Position numbers and translations under genes: made by a program. Under the pieces are notes generated by a model, which worked only from the letters and a program-made list of their open reading frames with translations, made no database searches and was not told the origin of the DNA. Shown here piece by piece: positions 17,538 to 26,733 of a stretch of DNA of 64,000 nucleotides. The DNA is from Salinicola halophilus (GTDB lineage: Bacteria; Pseudomonadota; Gammaproteobacteria; Pseudomonadales; Halomonadaceae): contig NZ_PZJV01000006.1 of NCBI RefSeq assembly GCF_003206155.1, positions 184,924 to 248,923 of the forward strand. Direction: 5' to 3'. Numbering within the stretch: the stretch's first letter is position 1; the number at the start of each line of letters is the position of its first letter.

Positions 17538-19376
17538 ATGCAAGACACCGTGATGCGCCGCTGGCGCGCGACTCTCGTTTTTTCTCTGTTCCAGCTTCCG
17601 CTCGTCTGGCTGATCGCTCTGCGCTATACGCCCTACCTGTCGCTACCCGATGACACGCTGGGCATTGCCTACCTGATTCTGACCTGGATCGGCCATTTCG
17701 GCCTGCTGGTGCTGCTCGGCTGGCTGCCGCTGGCACTGCTGGCGCTCTTGCTCAAGGCGCGCTGGCTGTGGCTGCCGGCGACGCTCATCGCCGCGCTCGG
17801 GCTCTGCGCGCTGCTGCTCGACACGGTGGTCTACGCCCAGTACCGCTTCCACGTGAACTACTTCATGGTGTCGCTGTTTCTCAACGATACCAACGGCGAG
17901 ATATTCGCCTTCAACCGCTCCACCTGGCTGGTCGTCGCCGCCGCTGTGCTCGGCGCTCTGCTACTCGAGGGGTGGCTGGCGCGACGACTCATCGTGAAGG
18001 GTCGCGGGCGGCGCTTTCCGGTCGGCATCCCTTGCCTGATGATCTGGGTGACGCTGCTCGGCAGCCACGCGCTGCACGTCGTCGCCGATGCGCGCTACGT
18101 TCGCAGCGTGACCCAGCAGGTCGGCATCTATCCGCTGCTGTTCCCCGCCACCGCCAAGGACTTCATGGAGTCCCACGGCTGGCTCGACCCGCGGGCCGCC
18201 CGGGCGGCCCGCGCCGATATCGGCGCCGAGACGCCGGAAAACCTCGACTGGCCCCAGCATCCGCTCACCTGCGGCAAGAGCGACCCGCCCAACGTGCTCG
18301 TGGTGATGATCGACTCCTGGCGTCACGACGAGTACGGCCCCGAGAACACGCCCAATCTCTACGCCGCGCTGAACGACGACGGTCGCCACTATCTCGACCA
18401 CTACAGCGGCGGCAACGCCACGCGCAACGGCGTGCTGAGCTTCTTCTACGGGCTGACGGGCAACTACTACGCCTATCTCGAAGACACCCAGACGCCGCCC
18501 CTGCTGGTCACCGAGCTTCAGGATCAGGGCTACGCGCTGGGGATCTTCAAGTCCGCGAGTCTGAACGGCGTGGGGCTGGATCGGACGGTGTTCTCGTCGG
18601 TGGACTCGCCGCGGATGATGACGCCGGGCGATTCGCCCGCCGCGCGTGACCGACGGCTGACCCAGGACTGGTTCGACTGGCTCTCGACACAGGAGGGTGA
18701 CGACGACGCCCCCTGGTTCGGCTGGCTCTTCTACGACGCGCCCCACGGTTACGACGTGCCCGCAGGCGAACCGACGCCCTACCAGCCCGAGCGCGGCATG
18801 GACTACCTGCAGCGAGGCCCGGAGACCGACCCCACACCCTATGCCAACCGCCACCGCAACGCCGTGCACTACGACGACGAGCTGCTCGGCCGGGTCATCG
18901 ACGATCTCAAGGCCAAGGACGAATGGCGAGACACGATCGTGGTGGTCACCAGCGATCACGGCCAGTCGTTCAACGACTTCGGCAAGAACTACTGGGGACA
19001 CAACGGCCATTTCGCCTCGCCGCAGACCCGGGTGCCGATGATCGTCGCCGGCCCCGGCGTCGCGCCCGGGCGCGTCGAGGGCACCACCAGCCATCTCGAT
19101 GTCGCACCGATGCTGATGCGCCACGCGCTCGGCTGCACCAACCCGCTCGACGACTACGCCATGGGTGAAGATCTCCTCGAGCCGGAGATCGACCATCCCT
19201 GGGTGCAGGCGTCGAGCTACATCGACTACGGCATCATCGAGCCGAACCGCATTACGGTGGTCGACGGTACCGGCCAGTGGAAGATCGTCGATCGCAAGCT
19301 CGACCCCATCCCGGACGCCGAATTCTCGCCGGCCGTGTTCCAGGCGATGGAGTGGTTCCAGCGTTACTATCACTGA
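17538..19376 (+). CDS. PbgA/YejM-like inner-membrane protein (DUF3413 and sulfatase domain)
   Basis: A 612-residue protein with about five N-terminal membrane helices (to about residue 170) followed by a periplasmic sulfatase-fold domain (about 245-590). The latter has PPNVLVVMIDSWRHDEYGPENTPNL, YSGGNATRNGVLSFFYGL and VVTSDHGQSFNDFGKNYWGHNGHF. In E. coli the homologue (586 residues) senses periplasmic lipopolysaccharide and restrains LpxC turnover through LapB. The usual sulfatase nucleophile context is not preserved, but DHG and GHNGHF remain. ATG 17538 is one of three possible in-frame starts (17493, 17553); none has a strong Shine-Dalgarno. It lies among lipopolysaccharide genes, which fits the role. 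Confidence 0.88.
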   Translation: MQDTVMRRWRATLVFSLFQLPLVWLIALRYTPYLSLPDDTLGIAYLILTWIGHFGLLVLLGWLPLALLALLLKARWLWLPATLIAALGLCALLLDTVVYAQYRFHVNYFMVSLFLNDTNGEIFAFNRSTWLVVAAAVLGALLLEGWLARRLIVKGRGRRFPVGIPCLMIWVTLLGSHALHVVADARYVRSVTQQVGIYPLLFPATAKDFMESHGWLDPRAARAARADIGAETPENLDWPQHPLTCGKSDPPNVLVVMIDSWRHDEYGPENTPNLYAALNDDGRHYLDHYSGGNATRNGVLSFFYGLTGNYYAYLEDTQTPPLLVTELQDQGYALGIFKSASLNGVGLDRTVFSSVDSPRMMTPGDSPAARDRRLTQDWFDWLSTQEGDDDAPWFGWLFYDAPHGYDVPAGEPTPYQPERGMDYLQRGPETDPTPYANRHRNAVHYDDELLGRVIDDLKAKDEWRDTIVVVTSDHGQSFNDFGKNYWGHNGHFASPQTRVPMIVAGPGVAPGRVEGTTSHLDVAPMLMRHALGCTNPLDDYAMGEDLLEPEIDHPWVQASSYIDYGIIEPNRITVVDGTGQWKIVDRKLDPIPDAEFSPAVFQAMEWFQRYYH

Positions 19377-19514
19377 CAACGCCCCCGTGATACCGCGCCC
19401 ATGACACCGACGGGGCCACGAGGCACCTCCGAAAAGCGGGTGGCGACGCGTACAATGGGCCGGCGCGTTTGCGCCCGCCCCCACCTTTCAGCCGCCAGCG
19501 AACCAGGAGTGCTC

Positions 19515-20303
19515 ATGGCCGCCATCACCGGCGTGGTGATCACGCTCGACGAAGCCGACAACATCGAGGCGTGCCTTCACTCGCTCGCGCGGGTCTGCGC
19601 GGAGCTGATCGTGGTCGACTCCGGCTCCCGGGACGACACCGTCGCCCGCGCCGAGGCGCTGGGCGCACGGGTCATCCACCAGCCCTATCTCGGCGACGGC
19701 CCGCAGAAGCGGGTCGGGCCGGCGGCGGCGACGCACCGCTGGGTGCTCTCGCTGGATGCCGACGAACGCCTGACGGAGGGCGCCGTCGCGGCGATCGAAG
19801 CGCTCGACCTGGAGACCACTGCCACCGACGCCTTCGCCCTGCGCCGGCGCAACTTCGTCGGCAGCCGCTGGGTGCGCCACTGCGGCTGGTACCCGGACTA
19901 CTGCCTGCGACTGTTCGACCGCGAACGCTGCAACTTCTCCGAGAGCCGCCAGCACGCCTCCATACCGGCGAGCCAGCCGGTGCGGCTCGACGCTGATCTC
20001 GAGCACTACTCCTTCGCCAATCTGGCCGAGCTCTTCGGCAAGGCGAGCGGGCGCTTCTCCAACCGCGCCGCCAAGATCCTGTACGCCAAGGGCAAGCGGG
20101 CCAACGCCGCCTCGCCGGCGCTGCACGGCGCCAACGCCTTCATGCGCAAGTACGTGTTTCAGCGCGGCTTCCTCGGCGGGCTAGACGGCATGTCGGTGGC
20201 GCTCTCGGCGGCGGTGAACGCCTATCTCAAGTACGCCAAGCTGCTCGAGCTCCAGCGCGATGCCAAGGTGCGCGAGGCCACCGACTTCGACAAGGTGTGG
20301 TGA
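19515..20303 (+). CDS. GT2 glycosyltransferase, WaaE/KdtX-like
   Basis: A 262-residue GT-A transferase. It opens ITGVVITLDEADNIEACLHSLARVCAELIVVDSGSRDDTV, the nucleotide-binding start of the family, with the metal-binding DADERL (about 84-89) and the segment HCGWYPDYCLRLFDRERCNFSESRQHASI typical of WaaE/KdtX. This group adds a glucose or similar residue to the inner core heptose. AGGAG precedes the ATG at 19515. The stop overlaps the start of the next glycosyltransferase, so the two are translationally coupled. Confidence 0.9.
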   Translation: MAAITGVVITLDEADNIEACLHSLARVCAELIVVDSGSRDDTVARAEALGARVIHQPYLGDGPQKRVGPAAATHRWVLSLDADERLTEGAVAAIEALDLETTATDAFALRRRNFVGSRWVRHCGWYPDYCLRLFDRERCNFSESRQHASIPASQPVRLDADLEHYSFANLAELFGKASGRFSNRAAKILYAKGKRANAASPALHGANAFMRKYVFQRGFLGGLDGMSVALSAAVNAYLKYAKLLELQRDAKVREATDFDKVW

Positions 20304-21418
20304 GCGTGACCCTAGATTCCTCACAGGATGGGCTGCAGCCGGGCACGTCGCCTCGGGACGCGCCTTCACCCCTCCACGTGCGCCACGTCAATCTCGCCCG
20401 CGGCTTTCGCGGCGGCGAGCGCCAGACGCTGCTGCTGATCGAGGCGCTGGCGAGCGACGCCAGTGACACAGGCATCTCCCAGAGCCTGGTGTGTCGGCGC
20501 GACTCGCCGATGCGCGAGGCGCTCACCGACACCGGCGTCACCCTGATCGACGCCGATCACGCCCTCGCCGGTCATTTTTCGCCGCGGGCCGACGTGGTCC
20601 ACGCCCACGAGGCGAAGGCGGTGCACTGGGCGTGGCTCGAACGCCGCCTGAAGGGCTCGCCCTACCTGCTGACCCGCCGCGTACCGCAGCCGGTCAAGGA
20701 CAAGGCGTTCAACCGGCTCACCTACCGCGGCGCGGCGCTGGGCGTCGCCATCTCGTCGGTGATCGAAACGCACCTGCGCGAGCGCCACTGGTGCCCGGTG
20801 GCGCGCGTGCCCAGCGTGCTCTCCGGGGCGCCGAGTGATCCGGCGCGAGTCGCGGCACTGCGCGAGCGCTTCGCGGGCCGCGTGGTGATCGGCCATATCG
20901 GCGCGCTGGTCGATCGCCACAAGGGCCAGCGGGTGCTGCTTGAGGCCGCCCGACGTCTGCGACACGCGCGCCCCGAGCTCTGCTTCGTGCTGCTCGGCGA
21001 GGGCGAAGATGCCGAGGCGCTGAAGGCGGAGAGCGCGGATCTCGACAACGTGACCTGGGAGGGCTTCACCCCCCACGTCGGCGACTACCTCGAGATCATG
21101 ACGCTGTTCGCCTTTCCGTCGCGCAACGAGGGGCTCGGCTCGACGCTGCTCGACGCCATGGATCACGGGGTTCCCATCGTCGCCAGCCGGGTCGACGGCA
21201 TTCCGGACCTGATCGAGCACGACGTCAGCGGGGTGCTGGTGGCGCCGAACGACGCCGAGGCGCTGAGCGAAGCGCTCGATGCGCTGCTCGACGATCCCGC
21301 GCGGCGTGAACGTCTTGCCGCCACGGCGCGCGCGCATCTTGCCGCCTTCACCCCGGCGGCGATGGCGGCGAGCTATCTCGAACACTACCGAGCCATCGCC
21401 GGGACAGCGCGTGAGTAA
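20300..21418 (+). CDS. GT4 glycosyltransferase, lipopolysaccharide core
   Basis: About 372 residues. It has the GT-B acceptor loop HVNLARGFRGGERQTLLLIEAL, VVHAHEAKAVHWAWLERRLKGSPYLLTRR, VIGHIGALVDRHKGQRVLLEAARRL, LLGEGEDAEALK and the donor motif FAFPSRNEGLGSTLLDAMDHGVPIVASRVDGIPDLI. The GTG at 20300 overlaps the preceding stop as GTGA and is the likely start; GTG codons at 20297 and 20306 are alternatives. The first 30 residues are not conserved-looking. The sugar specificity is unknown. Confidence 0.9.
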   Translation: MSVTLDSSQDGLQPGTSPRDAPSPLHVRHVNLARGFRGGERQTLLLIEALASDASDTGISQSLVCRRDSPMREALTDTGVTLIDADHALAGHFSPRADVVHAHEAKAVHWAWLERRLKGSPYLLTRRVPQPVKDKAFNRLTYRGAALGVAISSVIETHLRERHWCPVARVPSVLSGAPSDPARVAALRERFAGRVVIGHIGALVDRHKGQRVLLEAARRLRHARPELCFVLLGEGEDAEALKAESADLDNVTWEGFTPHVGDYLEIMTLFAFPSRNEGLGSTLLDAMDHGVPIVASRVDGIPDLIEHDVSGVLVAPNDAEALSEALDALLDDPARRERLAATARAHLAAFTPAAMAASYLEHYRAIAGTARE

Positions 21419-21526
21419 GCCTTCACTTACGCATGGCAACGGCACAGCGCCGGTCGAACGTGGCAACATAGCGCCAAACGGCGTGCCTCGACGGCATCGC
21501 CAGTCTTCAGTGAGTGGAGTGGTTTC

Positions 21527-22624
21527 ATGAGTCAGATTCGGGTCGGAGTGATCTGCGGCGGTAAATCCGCCGAGCACGAGGTGTCGCTGCAGTCGGCGAA
21601 GAACATCGTCGATGCGCTGGATCGCGAGCGCTTCGCGGTGAGCGTGATCGGCATCGACAAGCAGGGGCAGTGGCACCTCAACGACGCCGACAACTTCCTC
21701 GTCGACGCCGACGACCCGCGCCAGATCGCGCTTGCCGCCTCGGCCGGCGAGATCGCTCTGGTACCGGGGCGCGAGCGCGATCAGCTGGTGGCGCGGGACG
21801 CAGCCCAGGACGCGCTCTCTCAGTTCGACGTGATCTTCCCCATCGTGCACGGCACCCTCGGCGAGGACGGCTCGCTTCAGGGGCTTTTGCGGATGGCCAA
21901 CCTGCCCTTCGTCGGCGCCGGCGTGCTCGGCTCCGCCGCCGGCATGGACAAGGACGTGACCAAGCGGCTGCTGCGCGATGCGGGCATCGCGGTCGCGCCT
22001 TTCGTCACCTTCACCCGGCGCACCGCCGCCGACGCGGATTTCACCGCCCTCGTCGCCGAGCTCGGCACGCCGCTCTACGTCAAGCCGGCCAACCAGGGCT
22101 CGTCGGTAGGGGTGAGCCGGGTGGAGAGCCGTGAGACGCTGGCCGAGGCGCTGTCGCTGGCGCTCGCCTTCGATCACAAGGTGCTGGTGGAGGCCGCGGT
22201 GACCGGGCGGGAGATCGAGTGCGCGGTGCTGGGCAACGACTCGCCCGAGGCGAGCGTATGCGGCGAGATCGTAGTCGACGGCGGTTTCTACTCCTACGAC
22301 ACCAAGTACCTCGACGAGAACGCCGCGCGAGTCGCCGTGCCGGCGGCGATCGACGACGCCGACAGCGAGCGCATCCGGGCGCTGGCGGTGCGCGTATTCG
22401 AGGTGCTCGGGTGTGCCGGGCTCGCTCGCGTCGACGTCTTCCTCACCGGCGACGGTGACATCGTGGTCAACGAGATCAACACGCTCCCCGGCTTCACCCG
22501 TATCAGCATGTATCCCAAGCTCTGGCAGGCCAGCGGTTTGGGCTATCCGGCACTGGTCTCGCGTCTGATCGACCTGGCGCTGGAGCGCCACCGCGCCGAC
22601 GCTGCGCTACGTCACGCACGCTGA
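21527..22624 (+). CDS. ddlA: D-alanine--D-alanine ligase
   Basis: Joins two D-alanines for peptidoglycan precursor synthesis, in the cytoplasm. At 365 residues it matches the DdlA type (364) rather than DdlB (306). Seen: [21 protein letters not shown] with the conserved Glu, [43 protein letters not shown] (ATP-grasp lid), [18 protein letters not shown] and [23 protein letters not shown] with metal ligands Glu and Asn. GGAG precedes the ATG. It lies alone in the lipopolysaccharide cluster, away from any mur genes in this window. Confidence 0.96.
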   Translation: MSQIRVGVICGGKSAEHEVSLQSAKNIVDALDRERFAVSVIGIDKQGQWHLNDADNFLVDADDPRQIALAASAGEIALVPGRERDQLVARDAAQDALSQFDVIFPIVHGTLGEDGSLQGLLRMANLPFVGAGVLGSAAGMDKDVTKRLLRDAGIAVAPFVTFTRRTAADADFTALVAELGTPLYVKPANQGSSVGVSRVESRETLAEALSLALAFDHKVLVEAAVTGREIECAVLGNDSPEASVCGEIVVDGGFYSYDTKYLDENAARVAVPAAIDDADSERIRALAVRVFEVLGCAGLARVDVFLTGDGDIVVNEINTLPGFTRISMYPKLWQASGLGYPALVSRLIDLALERHRADAALRHAR

Positions 22625-22631
22625 CGCGCTC

Positions 22632-22652
22632 GGCCCCGTCGCCGAGGGGGCC
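22632..22652 (+). terminator. Possible hairpin after ddlA
   Basis: GGCCCC and GGGGCC pair around a nine-base loop 8 bases after the ddlA stop; there is no T-tract, so termination is uncertain. Confidence 0.3.
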
Positions 22653-22788
22653 ACTCTCCCCGTCGCGGATCGACCGAAGGAACCTTGAGCCGATCGGCCT
22701 GTCTTGATTTCGTCATGCTAGAGTCACAAAAGCTCGATCCTCGGCCGTGGCGCCGAGGCCTCGAGATGTTCACGGATCGAATCGCTTC

Positions 22789-24351
22789 ATGAGTGTATCC
22801 CGCAAATTTCACCGCTGGGGCGTGCTCGCCTACATCGGCCTGTGTATCGGCTATGCCATCATGGTGATCGGCGTACTCCCCTGGTGGACACCGGTCGCCG
22901 TCGCACTCGCCTGGCTCGCGCTCGCCTACGGCTTTCGCTGGGGGCACCCGGCGCAGCGACAGGCGACCCGCAAGCCGCTGCCCTGGTCGCTGCTGCCGCT
23001 GGCGCTGTGGTGGGTCTATATCTACCTCGACGATAGCTTCGGCCAGCTCGACCTCGGCGCGGTGATCTTTCATCTTCAAGCCGGCATCGAGGAGAACGGC
23101 AGCACCGACCGCCAGATCGCCGGCGTTCTCTATGCGCTGGCAGGCAGCGTGATGCTCGTCGCGGTGACCTGGCTGGTGCGCGCCGATCATCGCTGGCGGC
23201 TGTGGGAGCGCGTGCTGACGCTCTTTCTAATCGCCTTCAATCCGCTGCTGTTCGGGCTGTCGCTGCGCGGCGCCTCGGTGATCGACGACGACGAATCCTG
23301 GCTCAACGACCGCTACCTCTCGCCGGCGATCGAGGCCGAGCCCGCCGAGCCGCCCAACCTGATCTATCTCTATCTGGAGAGTACCGAGCGCACCTACGCC
23401 GATACCGAGGCGTTCGGCGACGTCTACGAGGACCTCGCCGATCTCGGCGAGCGCGGGGTGGTGTTCAAGGGGGTGAAGCAGCTCGACAACACCGGCTGGA
23501 CCATGGGCGGCATGGTCGCCAGCCAGTGCGGCACCCCCTTGATGCCGGCAGGACTGATGCACGACAACCAGTTCGAACCGCTCTCCAAGGTGCTGCCGGG
23601 CGCCGACTGCCTGGGCGACCTACTCCACGAGCGCGGTTATCGGCTCGCCTACATGGGCGGGGCGAGCACGCGCTTTGCCGGCAAGAACAAGTTCTATGCC
23701 GACCATGGCTTCGATACGGTGCTGGGCAAGGACGAGCTGCAGGACGAAGCCCCGCCGGGCTACCTCAACGACTGGGGGCTGTACGACGACACCCTGCTGG
23801 GGCTGGCCGAAACCCGCATCCGCCATCTGCACGACAGTGACGGACCCTATGCCTTCTTTGGTCTGACGCTCGCCGCGCATCCGCCGTTCGGCAACCCCTC
23901 GCAGTCGTGTATCGACAATCAGGGGCCGTTCGACGGCACCGACATCCTCTACTCGGTGAAATGTACCGGCTGGCTGGTGAAGAATTTCATCGATCGACTG
24001 GATGACGAGGGCCTGCTCGACAATACCGTCGTCGTCGTCGCCAGCGACCATCTGTCGATGAAGAATTCGGCCTGGGAGACGCTGGTCGACGAGAATCGCG
24101 AAAACACGCTGATCATGCTCGGCGATTCGCTCAACACGCGGGTGATCGAGCGCTCCGCCACCATGGTCGACGTGCTGCCGACCGTACTCGAGGCGATGGG
24201 ATTCGGTATCCCGCAGCACCGGGCCGGCCTCGGCGTTTCGCTATTCTCGCCGACGCCGACGCTGATCGAGCGCTACTCGCTGCAGACGCTGAATCGCCGG
24301 GTGCGTGACGAGAATCGCCTGCAGGAGCGGCTCTGGAGCGGGGTCAACTGA
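22789..24351 (+). CDS. OpgB/LtaS-like membrane phosphoglycerol transferase
   Basis: A 520-residue protein with about four N-terminal hydrophobic helices (to about residue 155) and a periplasmic alkaline-phosphatase-fold domain. That domain has PPNLIYLYLESTERTYAD, the TGWTMGGMVASQCG segment with the presumed nucleophile Thr, AYMGGASTRFAGKNKFYADHGF and NTVVVVASDHLSMKN. These match the OpgB (MdoB) family, which moves phosphoglycerol from phosphatidylglycerol to osmoregulated periplasmic glucans. In this cluster it could instead decorate lipopolysaccharide. The ATG at 22789 starts MSVSRKFHRW; its Shine-Dalgarno is weak. Confidence 0.85.
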   Translation: MSVSRKFHRWGVLAYIGLCIGYAIMVIGVLPWWTPVAVALAWLALAYGFRWGHPAQRQATRKPLPWSLLPLALWWVYIYLDDSFGQLDLGAVIFHLQAGIEENGSTDRQIAGVLYALAGSVMLVAVTWLVRADHRWRLWERVLTLFLIAFNPLLFGLSLRGASVIDDDESWLNDRYLSPAIEAEPAEPPNLIYLYLESTERTYADTEAFGDVYEDLADLGERGVVFKGVKQLDNTGWTMGGMVASQCGTPLMPAGLMHDNQFEPLSKVLPGADCLGDLLHERGYRLAYMGGASTRFAGKNKFYADHGFDTVLGKDELQDEAPPGYLNDWGLYDDTLLGLAETRIRHLHDSDGPYAFFGLTLAAHPPFGNPSQSCIDNQGPFDGTDILYSVKCTGWLVKNFIDRLDDEGLLDNTVVVVASDHLSMKNSAWETLVDENRENTLIMLGDSLNTRVIERSATMVDVLPTVLEAMGFGIPQHRAGLGVSLFSPTPTLIERYSLQTLNRRVRDENRLQERLWSGVN

Positions 24352-24395
24352 GCCTCGGCGGTGACGCCAGCATCGACGCGTTCCAGCGTCGAGGC

Positions 24396-25331
24396 TCAGG
24401 CATCCGAAAGCGCGCGCTGGGTCGCGAACGCCCGGCGCGGCGCGGGCCACTCGAAAGGACCGTAGTCGGGTAGCGGGTGCAGGTCACCGGGGGCGGTTTC
24501 GGGTACGCAGCCCGGCAGCGCCTCGCGTACCCGGGCCAGCGCCGCCTCGCCCTGCGCGCCGTGCGTCACCCGATCCCACCACTGACGATGCACCGCCCGC
24601 ACGCGTACCGGCACGCGGGGAATTCCCAGACGCTGGGCCATCGCCAGTCGATGCAGCCCGCGATTGATCTTGAGTAGATGGCCGTCACGAGTGATGGCGA
24701 CACCGAGCTCGTCCTTGCCGCGCTCGGCATCGAAACCGCGAATGGCCATGTCGTCGAGAAAGGCGAGATAGGTCTGCAGGTAGGCGAGGATCTTCGCTTC
24801 GGAGTCGAGCAGCAGCCCTTGCTGGTAGGAGGACCAGGGTCGACCCGAATCGAGCCGCGAACGCAGCTGGCTAAACCGTTCGGTCCGAGTGAGATCGTCG
24901 CGATGAATATCCAGATCGCTGATGAAGCGATAGCGCGACCCGCGGCGTAGATCGCCCCGGGTCCGATCCCAGTCGCCGTCCCAGATGAACGACGACGACG
25001 ACGGTTTCTTGCCGCCGACGCCCTTGGCGTTGAAGTCCCGGATGAGGGTGCGCGGGTCGACCTCGACAGTGAGCGCCTCGCCGAGTTCGTCCTCGATCAT
25101 GCGTCGCGGCAGCCCCCACGCCTCGACGCGCGCGCCGCGACCCTGCGTCCAGCGCCGGTAGAGCCAGCGTTCGAGCGGTCGGCCGATGCCACGTTCAAAG
25201 CCGTCGCGCAGCCCCGCCTGCCAGCGCGCACGCCGAACGCCCCACTTCATGCGAGGGTCGAGCAGATCACGAAACGCCGCGTCGTCGGCGGGTAGCCTCG
25301 GCGGCGCCGCGTTGCGAGGAGCGCGCGCCAT
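24396..25331 (-). CDS. ParB/Srx-like protein of unknown function in the lipopolysaccharide cluster
   Basis: 311 residues, no signal peptide or membrane helix, very Arg-rich at the N-terminus. The C-terminal third has GVAITRDGHLLKINRGLHRLAMAQRLGI followed by PRVPVRVRAVHRQWW, which resembles the ParB/sulfiredoxin fold signature (G.HR..A...LG....VPV.V). Before it lies FIWDGDWDRTRGDLRRGSRYRF and a helical stretch with YQQGLLLDSEAKILAYLQTYLAFLDDMAIRGF. It is flanked by an OpgB-like gene (convergent) and glycosyltransferases, so a role tied to surface polysaccharide is possible, but no function is assigned. The ATG at 25331 follows a 14-bp repeat array. Confidence 0.8.
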   Translation of the reverse strand: MARAPRNAAPPRLPADDAAFRDLLDPRMKWGVRRARWQAGLRDGFERGIGRPLERWLYRRWTQGRGARVEAWGLPRRMIEDELGEALTVEVDPRTLIRDFNAKGVGGKKPSSSSFIWDGDWDRTRGDLRRGSRYRFISDLDIHRDDLTRTERFSQLRSRLDSGRPWSSYQQGLLLDSEAKILAYLQTYLAFLDDMAIRGFDAERGKDELGVAITRDGHLLKINRGLHRLAMAQRLGIPRVPVRVRAVHRQWWDRVTHGAQGEAALARVREALPGCVPETAPGDLHPLPDYGPFEWPAPRRAFATQRALSDA

Positions 25332-25366
25332 GACAAACTCATTGGTCGGGTGAAGGGCGGATGCCG

Positions 25367-25492
25367 ATGAAACCGTTCTAATAAAACCGTGCTAATAAAA
25401 CCGTTCTCATGAAACATCGCTGATGAAACGATGCTAATGAATCATTGCTAATAAGACAGTTCTGGTGAAGCCGTGCTTATAAAACAGTGTTC
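25367..25492. repeat. Nine 14-bp tandem units
   Basis: Nine consecutive units with an exact 14-bp period, consensus ATRAAACCGTGCTA. Positions 2 (T), 4 (A), 7 (C) and 13 (T) are invariant in all nine and most others are nearly so. The array is AT-richer than its surroundings and lies 36 bp upstream of the minus-strand ParB-like gene. It continues into an AT-rich patch with ACTATA and TATAGT as an inverted pair (about 25510-25530). Confidence 0.95.
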
Positions 25493-25575
25493 GGGCGACT
25501 TAGGCTAGCATACTATAAGCAGGCTATATAGTTACTCGCCACGGGCCGCGTTCGCCAACCGGTTCTCGGCGGCCG

Positions 25576-26733
25576 TCAGTCGGGGTTCAGCCCCGTGGGC
25601 AGCGCGAGAAACTGCGCCATGATGCGGGTATCCCGAAAGCGCTCGACCAGCTCCGGGTCCTCGGCGAGTACCGGCGGGCGGGCCAGCCCCTCGCGAATCT
25701 TGGCCGCCAGCCCGGCGATCGAGTTTTCGGCGATCAATCGCGCCTGATCGTTGATCAGCACGTTGCGCACCCCGCCCGGACAGTCCACCGCGACACAGGG
25801 CGTACCGCAGATCATGCTCTCCGCCAGCACGATGCCGAAGGCTTCGCTGCGTGAGCTGAGCACGAAGAGCCGGGCGTGCTTCATCCACGGGTAGGGGTTG
25901 GGGCGACTGCCGAGAAAATGAATCCGCTCCCGCGCTCCCCGCTCGTCGACCAACCTCTCCAGACTCTCCCGCTTGGGACCGTCGCCGACGATCACCAGAT
26001 CCTCATCGATGCCCGATGCAAGGTAGGCGTCGATCAGCCACGCCTGACGCTTGACGTCGGAGAGCCGGGAAACGTGGACGATGAAGGGTTTCTGAGGCAG
26101 CTCGACCGGTTCGTCGGCCTGACGGCGAATCGCCTCGATGTCGCAAGGGTTCATGATGGTCGCCCAGCGGGCGGGGCGGATGGCATGGTGCCCAAGCTGT
26201 CTCTCGAGCTGCTCGCGCACGTTCGGCGTGTTGCAGACCACCTGCTTGCCTTCGTAGAGGCGTCGCAGGTAGAGCCCCTTGAGCCGGCCGCCGGCGCTCC
26301 CCGGCCAGGAGACGGTCACCTGCCACAGTCGCGGGTCACGCCAGGACCAGACGGTTTCGAATGCGCCCTGTCCGCGCATGATCACGCGATCGACGGGGCC
26401 GTGATCGCGCTCCAGCGTCGCGACGAATCGCTTGAGATAGCCACCGCCGTACCAGCCGCGCCAGAGAAAGCCGGACCCTGGCAGCAGCGGTTTCAGCGTC
26501 GCGCGGGTGGCGAGATCGTAGAAGAGTCCCACGCCGGTCTTGCGAAACGCCTTGTCGAAATCCAAACGGTGCACGATGACACCGGCGTCGGGTGCGAGCT
26601 CGTGGCCGCCCTTGAGAACCAGCACGTGGACCTCGTGGCCCTCTCGCGCCAGCACGTTGGCGAGATTGACGGTGACCCGCTCGATCCCGCCGATGCTCAG
26701 TTTGCGTACGACCAGCAGCACTCTTTGGGTCAC
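25576..26733 (-). CDS. GT4 glycosyltransferase
   Basis: A 385-residue GT-B enzyme. It begins QRVLLVVRKLSIGGIERVTVNLANVLAREGHEVHVL. The C-domain has FIVHVSRLSDVKRQAWLIDAYL, LVIVGDGPKRESLERLV and the donor motif FVLSSRSEAFGIVLAESMICGTPCVAVDCPGG with EX7E. The start is a GTG at 26733 that overlaps the stop of the preceding gene (GTGA), so the pair is translationally coupled. It belongs to the minus-strand run hldD-waaF-GT-GT4. Confidence 0.9.
   Translation of the reverse strand: MTQRVLLVVRKLSIGGIERVTVNLANVLAREGHEVHVLVLKGGHELAPDAGVIVHRLDFDKAFRKTGVGLFYDLATRATLKPLLPGSGFLWRGWYGGGYLKRFVATLERDHGPVDRVIMRGQGAFETVWSWRDPRLWQVTVSWPGSAGGRLKGLYLRRLYEGKQVVCNTPNVREQLERQLGHHAIRPARWATIMNPCDIEAIRRQADEPVELPQKPFIVHVSRLSDVKRQAWLIDAYLASGIDEDLVIVGDGPKRESLERLVDERGARERIHFLGSRPNPYPWMKHARLFVLSSRSEAFGIVLAESMICGTPCVAVDCPGGVRNVLINDQARLIAENSIAGLAAKIREGLARPPVLAEDPELVERFRDTRIMAQFLALPTGLNPD

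Noticed and set aside
20366-22591. 741-codon open frame on the minus strand
   Set aside because: It runs antisense through a glycosyltransferase and ddlA, both with intact family motifs; its translation is low-complexity His/Arg/Val-rich, as expected of a shadow frame in high-GC DNA.
24373-24392. Hairpin between the OpgB-like and ParB-like genes as a terminator
   Set aside because: Only a 7-bp stem with no T-tract on either side; too weak to list.
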